DNA of 20,661 nt from Pseudomonadales bacterium (GTDB lineage Bacteria > Pseudomonadota > Gammaproteobacteria > Steroidobacterales > Steroidobacteraceae), in the NCBI GenBank assembly GCA_020442965.1, contig JAGRJB010000195.1, positions 1-20,661 on the forward strand. The letters run 5' to 3'. The notes beneath the pieces were generated by a model that made no database searches, had not been told where the DNA came from, and saw nothing but the letters and a program-made list of their open reading frames with translations. Made by a program: the position numbers and the translations under genes. Shown here piece after piece: positions 17,552-20,661 of this stretch (positions are counted from its first letter, which is position 1; each line of letters opens with the position of its first letter).

Positions 17552-19518
17552 GCTGCCCCCCAGCCGAGAGCACGCACCACGCGGTAAGTCACGAACGCAC
17601 CGATGTACGCAAGAGCGAACAGGTAGCCCGCCATGATCAACGGATAGCGCCAGGAATTGGTCTCTCGTTTGACAACCGCTAGGGTCGACAAACACTGTGG
17701 CGCAAAAACGTACCACGCCAGCAGCGAACAAGCGGTTGCAAAACTCCAGGACGCGCCAATGATGGGCGCGAGCGAGCTCGCGAGCTCATCGCTGCTGGCC
17801 GACATGGCATACACCGTGCCGAGCGCCCCGATGGCCACTTCGCGCGCCGCCATGCCTGGCACCAGTGCGATAGAGATCTGCCAATTGAAGCCCAGCGGCG
17901 CGAACACATATTCAAGCGTGCGACCGATCATGCCAGCGAAGCTGTAGTAGATCGCGGGTTGCGTCGCTCCGGCCGGCGCTCCCGGATAGCTGGACAAGAA
18001 CCAAAGCACGACCATCAACGAAAGAATGATCCCACCGACTCGACGCAGGAAGATCCGCACTCGGTCCCACAGTCCGTGCAGCAAGTTGGACAGATTGGGC
18101 CACTGGTAGTCCGGCAGTTCGAGCATCAATGGCGAATACTCTCCCCGTCTCACGGTTCGCTTGAGCACATAGGCGACCGCGAGCGCACTGGCAATCCCCG
18201 CGAAGTACAGGGCGAACAGCACCAGCCCCTGAATATTGAACGGTCCCCACGAGCGTGCGGGAATGAACGCGGCGATCAACAGCGCGTAGATGGGCAACCG
18301 TGCCGAACAGGTCATGAGTGGTGCAACCATGATCGTGGAAATCCGGTCACGCCAGGAGGGAATCGTGCGCGCCGCCATGATCCCGGGAATCGCGCATGCG
18401 AAACTCGAGAGGAGCGGAATGAACGCACGGCCCGAGAGTCCGACGCTGCCCATGACCCGATCGAGTAGGTAGGCGGCCCGTGGTAGATAACCGCTGTCCT
18501 CGAGCGCCAGAATGAAAAGAAAGAGAATGAGAATCTGCGGCAAGAACACCAACACACTACCCGCGCCCGCGATCACGCCATTGACCAACAGGCTACGCAA
18601 TGGTCCCGGCGATAGCGACCCACTCACCCAATCGCCGACGCTCGCGACAGCGGTCGCGATCAGCTCCATCGGCAGCACAGCCCAACTGAACACCGCTTGA
18701 AAGACGACGAACAACAGTGCTGCCAACAACGCCATGCCGGCGACCGGGTGCAGCACGATGGCATCGAATCGACGCTGCCAGCGCTGGATCGCGGGCTCGC
18801 GATAGCCGCACACGTTCAGCAGCGCACGCGCATTCTGTTGTGTCTGCAGCGTTTCCTCCACGGTAGGTGCCTGCCAGTCGAGAGCGCCGGTCCGCTCAGC
18901 CGGTCGAACGTGCCGATCCAGCGCTTCGAGCAGTTGACTGGTGCCGCCCTTCGCGATCGCAATGGTAGTGACCACCGGGACGCCGAGTTCCGCGGACAGT
19001 CGCCGTGCATCGACTCGTAGCTCCGCACGTTCGGCCGCGTCCGCACGATTGAGCACGACGATCATCGGCAGACCAAGTCGCTTGATGTCCAATAACAACT
19101 TGAGGCCAACGGGCAAGTGCACCATGTCGGCCACGCAGACAATCAGCTCAGGCGGTGGCTCGCTCGCGAGGCGGCCGAGAATGACATCGCGAGTAATCGC
19201 CTCGTCCAGCGTGGTCGGAATCAGGCTATAGGTGCCGGGAAGGTCGACGATCCGGTACCGGCGTCCGGTCGCGCCGACCATTTCACCCAGCTTGCGCTCC
19301 ACGGTGACGCCGGGATAGTTAGCAACCTTCTGCCGGCTCCCAGTGAGTCGATTGAACAGGGCGGTCTTGCCGCAATTCGGCACACCGACTAACGCGACGC
19401 GAAGAGGCGCATCGACGGACGGCACCACACCCGACTTGTCCGCGCCGATTCGAGCGCCGGGTGCGGTCGGTGCAAGCTCGGTCGCCGACAAATCACGCAA
19501 AGTCGTCGTGTCGTTCAT
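17548..19518 (-). CDS. feoB: Ferrous iron transporter FeoB
   Basis: A 656-residue inner-membrane Fe(II) transporter with an N-terminal G domain. The motifs are G1 GVPNCGKT (45-52), G2 in NYPGVTVE (68-75), G3 DLPG (92-95) and G4 NRAD (157-160). The membrane part shows two gate-like repeats and the FeoB landmarks SSFACAIPGIMAARTI, MTCSARLPIY and LVPGMAAREVAIGALGTVYA. G4 reads NRAD where NMxD is usual, and about 38 poorly conserved residues precede the G domain. The start at 19518 overlaps the feoA stop (ATGA). An open extension to 19752 lies within feoA and is rejected. Confidence 0.97.
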   Translation of the reverse strand: MNDTTTLRDLSATELAPTAPGARIGADKSGVVPSVDAPLRVALVGVPNCGKTALFNRLTGSRQKVANYPGVTVERKLGEMVGATGRRYRIVDLPGTYSLIPTTLDEAITRDVILGRLASEPPPELIVCVADMVHLPVGLKLLLDIKRLGLPMIVVLNRADAAERAELRVDARRLSAELGVPVVTTIAIAKGGTSQLLEALDRHVRPAERTGALDWQAPTVEETLQTQQNARALLNVCGYREPAIQRWQRRFDAIVLHPVAGMALLAALLFVVFQAVFSWAVLPMELIATAVASVGDWVSGSLSPGPLRSLLVNGVIAGAGSVLVFLPQILILFLFILALEDSGYLPRAAYLLDRVMGSVGLSGRAFIPLLSSFACAIPGIMAARTIPSWRDRISTIMVAPLMTCSARLPIYALLIAAFIPARSWGPFNIQGLVLFALYFAGIASALAVAYVLKRTVRRGEYSPLMLELPDYQWPNLSNLLHGLWDRVRIFLRRVGGIILSLMVVLWFLSSYPGAPAGATQPAIYYSFAGMIGRTLEYVFAPLGFNWQISIALVPGMAAREVAIGALGTVYAMSASSDELASSLAPIIGASWSFATACSLLAWYVFAPQCLSTLAVVKRETNSWRYPLIMAGYLFALAYIGAFVTYRVVRALGWGAA

Positions 19519-19802
19519 GGGGTCGCTGCGACGTGCGAATGGGCGGCATCCTGACGTGTCACGGAGATCACGCTGGCTTCGCGTCGGCGCAGTGCGAAGG
19601 TGGAACCTGCCACTCGTACCGCCATCGGATCGCCACCTGGCGCCATGCGAGCGACCACTTCGCAGCTCGCGCCAGGCACGAAGCCGAGATCGCGGAGGCG
19701 TTGGGCGAGCGCGGTGCCTTGATTGTCGTCCAGCGCGCAGACAGACGCACACTCGCCCTGGACGAGATCGCAGAGAAGCGCGGGTGCTGTCGAAGTATCC
19801 AC
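19515..19802 (-). CDS. feoA: FeoA, SH3-like partner of FeoB
   Basis: A small cytosolic protein of about 95 residues with the FeoA SH3-like fold, required for FeoB-dependent Fe(II) uptake. LCDLVQGE, ALAQRLRDLGFVPGASCEVVARMAPGGDPMAVRVAGSTFALRR and the final VISV strand follow the family pattern. The start is uncertain. The GTG at 19802 has GGAG just upstream, whereas an in-frame TTG at 19829 would add nine residues but lacks a ribosome-binding site and lies close to the candidate Fur box. The intervening DNA carries an 18-bp-spaced direct repeat. It is the first gene of feoA-feoB-small protein, with an ATGA overlap to feoB. Confidence 0.9.
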   Translation of the reverse strand: MDTSTAPALLCDLVQGECASVCALDDNQGTALAQRLRDLGFVPGASCEVVARMAPGGDPMAVRVAGSTFALRRREASVISVTRQDAAHSHVAATP

Positions 19803-19838
19803 CGTCTCCGAAGTATCAACCTTGCCCAATCAGTTGTA

Positions 19839-19857
19839 AATGAGAAGAGTTCCTATT
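19839..19857. promoter_or_regulatory. Candidate Fur box upstream of feoA
   Basis: The 19-bp AATGAGAAGAGTTCCTATT matches a Fur-box form (AATGAGAATnATTCTCATT) at about 14 positions, with intact outer AATGAGAA and TTC..ATT arms. The wider region, GTAAATGAGAA and TTCCTATTCAC (19836-19860), is an imperfect inverted repeat with a 3-bp centre. It lies 37 bp upstream of the GTG start of feoA, where iron-Fur repression of a ferrous-iron operon would be expected. No confident -10/-35 pair for feoA was found, and the site is a by-eye prediction. Confidence 0.5.
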
Positions 19858-20008
19858 CACGAAGGCAGCCCAAGGATCGGACGAGATCGTGATTATTAGC
19901 TCACTGGCGATCCAATGTAGGAACTGATACGCCCAATAGCACATATTTTAGCCCAATTCTCAGCTATGAACCCGCCATGCAGCCTCGTTTTCGACAAGCA
20001 TCCATTTA
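19858..20008. other. AT-richer intergenic DNA between feoA and the tetR-like gene
   Basis: No gene is seen here. The stretch is AT-richer than the surrounding coding DNA. The heptamer GCCCAAT occurs at 19931-19937 and 19951-19957, exactly 20 bp apart (about two helical turns), with a third copy at 19824-19830 next to feoA. On the minus strand TAATAA (near 19893-19898) and TAAAAT (19950-19945) could be -10 elements for feoA, but neither has a convincing -35. Confidence 0.4.
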
Positions 20009-20038
20009 TTGACACTATGTCAGCACGTTTTCTAGAAT
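20009..20038 (+). promoter_or_regulatory. Sigma70 promoter of the tetR-like gene with overlapping palindromic operator
   Basis: TTGACA (20009-20014, perfect -35), an 18-bp spacer and TAGAAT (20033-20038, 5/6 for -10) make the strongest promoter in the window. A perfect palindrome, TGACA-CTA-TGTCA (20010-20022), overlaps the -35 box and is a good candidate operator for autorepression by the encoded TetR protein. The expected start, 7 nt after the -10, is 20045, the A of the ATG. There is no Shine-Dalgarno, so the mRNA may be leaderless. Confidence 0.7.
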
Positions 20039-20044
20039 CACGCG

Positions 20045-20661
20045 ATGAGTCTTGTCGCTGACCGTCGTCTCGAAGAGAAAGAACGTCGCCGCAGCGCGAT
20101 CATCGATGCTGCCGAGTCGGTGTGTCTGCAGGCCGGCCTCGATGCCATGACCATGGACGAAGTCGCTCGGGCAGCACGGCTGTCACGCGCGTTGCTATAC
20201 GTCTATTTCAAGGACAAGGCTGATCTGGTATTCGCGCTCGCCGATCGCGCTCTGTCGAGTCTGCACGGGCGATTCACGGTGTGCGCGCAACAATTCCCCA
20301 CGGGACTCGCACAATTGCGCGCCATGGGCCGCGCCTATCTCGCCTTCTCGCACGAACTGCCCGCGCAGTTCGAAGCCTTGGCCAGATTCGAATTGCATTC
20401 GCCCGATATCGACAACGCGAACGGCGCGGAAGCGGCCTGCGTGGCCGCGGGCGACTGCGTACACGCTGTCATGATCGCGGCGATCGATACCGGGCTACGC
20501 GACGGCTCGATACGCGCCGATGTCGGACCGCCGGCACTCGTTAGCATTACCTTATGGGGTTTCATGCATGGTGTGATTCAGCTTGCCGCCACCAAGGCCA
20601 ATGTACTGGCGCACGACGGGATCGAGGCGAGCGATTTGTTCGCGCAGGCGCTCGATATCGG
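20045..20661 (+). CDS. TetR/AcrR-family transcriptional regulator (3'-truncated by window)
   Basis: The frame from the ATG at 20045 stays open to the window edge (205 codons), so the gene continues beyond it. The N-terminal half is a TetR DNA-binding domain: RRRSAIIDAAESVCLQAGLD helices, then the helix-turn-helix (about 37-56, DEVARAARLSRALLYVYFKDK), with the family's Y.YF.DK.DL signature. The ligand-binding domain that follows has no recognisable effector motif. It is transcribed away from feoA and has its own promoter with a palindrome in the -35 region. The regulated genes are unknown and may lie to the right of the window. An effect on feoA is possible only through the shared intergenic region. 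Confidence 0.92.
   Translation, partial: MSLVADRRLEEKERRRSAIIDAAESVCLQAGLDAMTMDEVARAARLSRALLYVYFKDKADLVFALADRALSSLHGRFTVCAQQFPTGLAQLRAMGRAYLAFSHELPAQFEALARFELHSPDIDNANGAEAACVAAGDCVHAVMIAAIDTGLRDGSIRADVGPPALVSITLWGFMHGVIQLAATKANVLAHDGIEASDLFAQALDI

Noticed and set aside
17552..17731. N-terminal extension of the small feo-operon protein
   Set aside because: The extension lies inside feoB in another frame. The GTG at 17551 with GTGA overlap and G-rich ribosome-binding site gives a compact protein beginning with its membrane helix.
19519..19752. 78-codon N-terminal extension of feoB
   Set aside because: It reads through feoA out of frame with a low-complexity Arg-rich sequence. The ATG at 19518 overlaps the feoA stop and is the natural start.

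Overview
The window is a GC-rich proteobacterial chromosome segment with tightly packed genes. It holds no mobile elements, rRNA, tRNA or CRISPR array. UbiB, YajQ, FeoAB, a Bcr/CflA-type transporter and a DUF1800/DUF1501 pair, together with enteric-style trp attenuation, fit a Gammaproteobacterium. The TrpF subtype recalls the Xanthomonadales/Nevskiales/Steroidobacterales side of the class, but this placement is an inference from gene content, not a phylogeny.

Layout. Positions 2-1453 (+) carry the 3' part of ubiB. From 10548 down to 1469 (-) runs one long operon: a trp leader (15-codon leader peptide with tandem Trp codons plus a terminator hairpin), then trpE-trpG-trpD-trpC-trpF-trpB-trpA. 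It continues without a visible break into a Bcr/CflA-type MFS transporter, a VOC-family protein and a hotdog-like protein. Almost every junction is a 4-bp ATGA or GTGA overlap. From 13931 to 10642 (-) lies a DUF1800-DUF1501 pair of predicted exported proteins. A 406-bp divergent gap follows, then a HerA/FtsK-like ATPase (14338-16776, +) and yajQ (16803-17285, +). A convergent junction with a GC-rich palindrome leads to a ferrous-iron uptake operon on the minus strand: feoA, feoB and a small Cys-containing membrane protein, with a candidate Fur box upstream. At the right edge, divergent from feoA, a TetR-family regulator (20045 to the window end, +) is cut off by the boundary.

How the genes work together. 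The seven Trp enzymes convert chorismate to tryptophan, with anthranilate synthase split as TrpE + TrpG and no gene fusions. The leader can be folded into mutually exclusive 1:2, 2:3 and 3:4 hairpins around the Trp-Trp codons, which is the ribosome-mediated attenuation design. The Feo genes import Fe(II).

The most interesting observations are the unannotated trpL/attenuator, whose best promoter places the transcription start on the A of the trpL ATG (a leaderless leader peptide), and the same geometry at the tetR gene, whose -35 box lies inside a perfect 13-bp palindrome. Also notable are the non-trp tail of the trp operon and the variant active-site signatures in TrpF and TrpC. I found no clear multi-gene system of an undescribed type; the candidates are graded in the findings.
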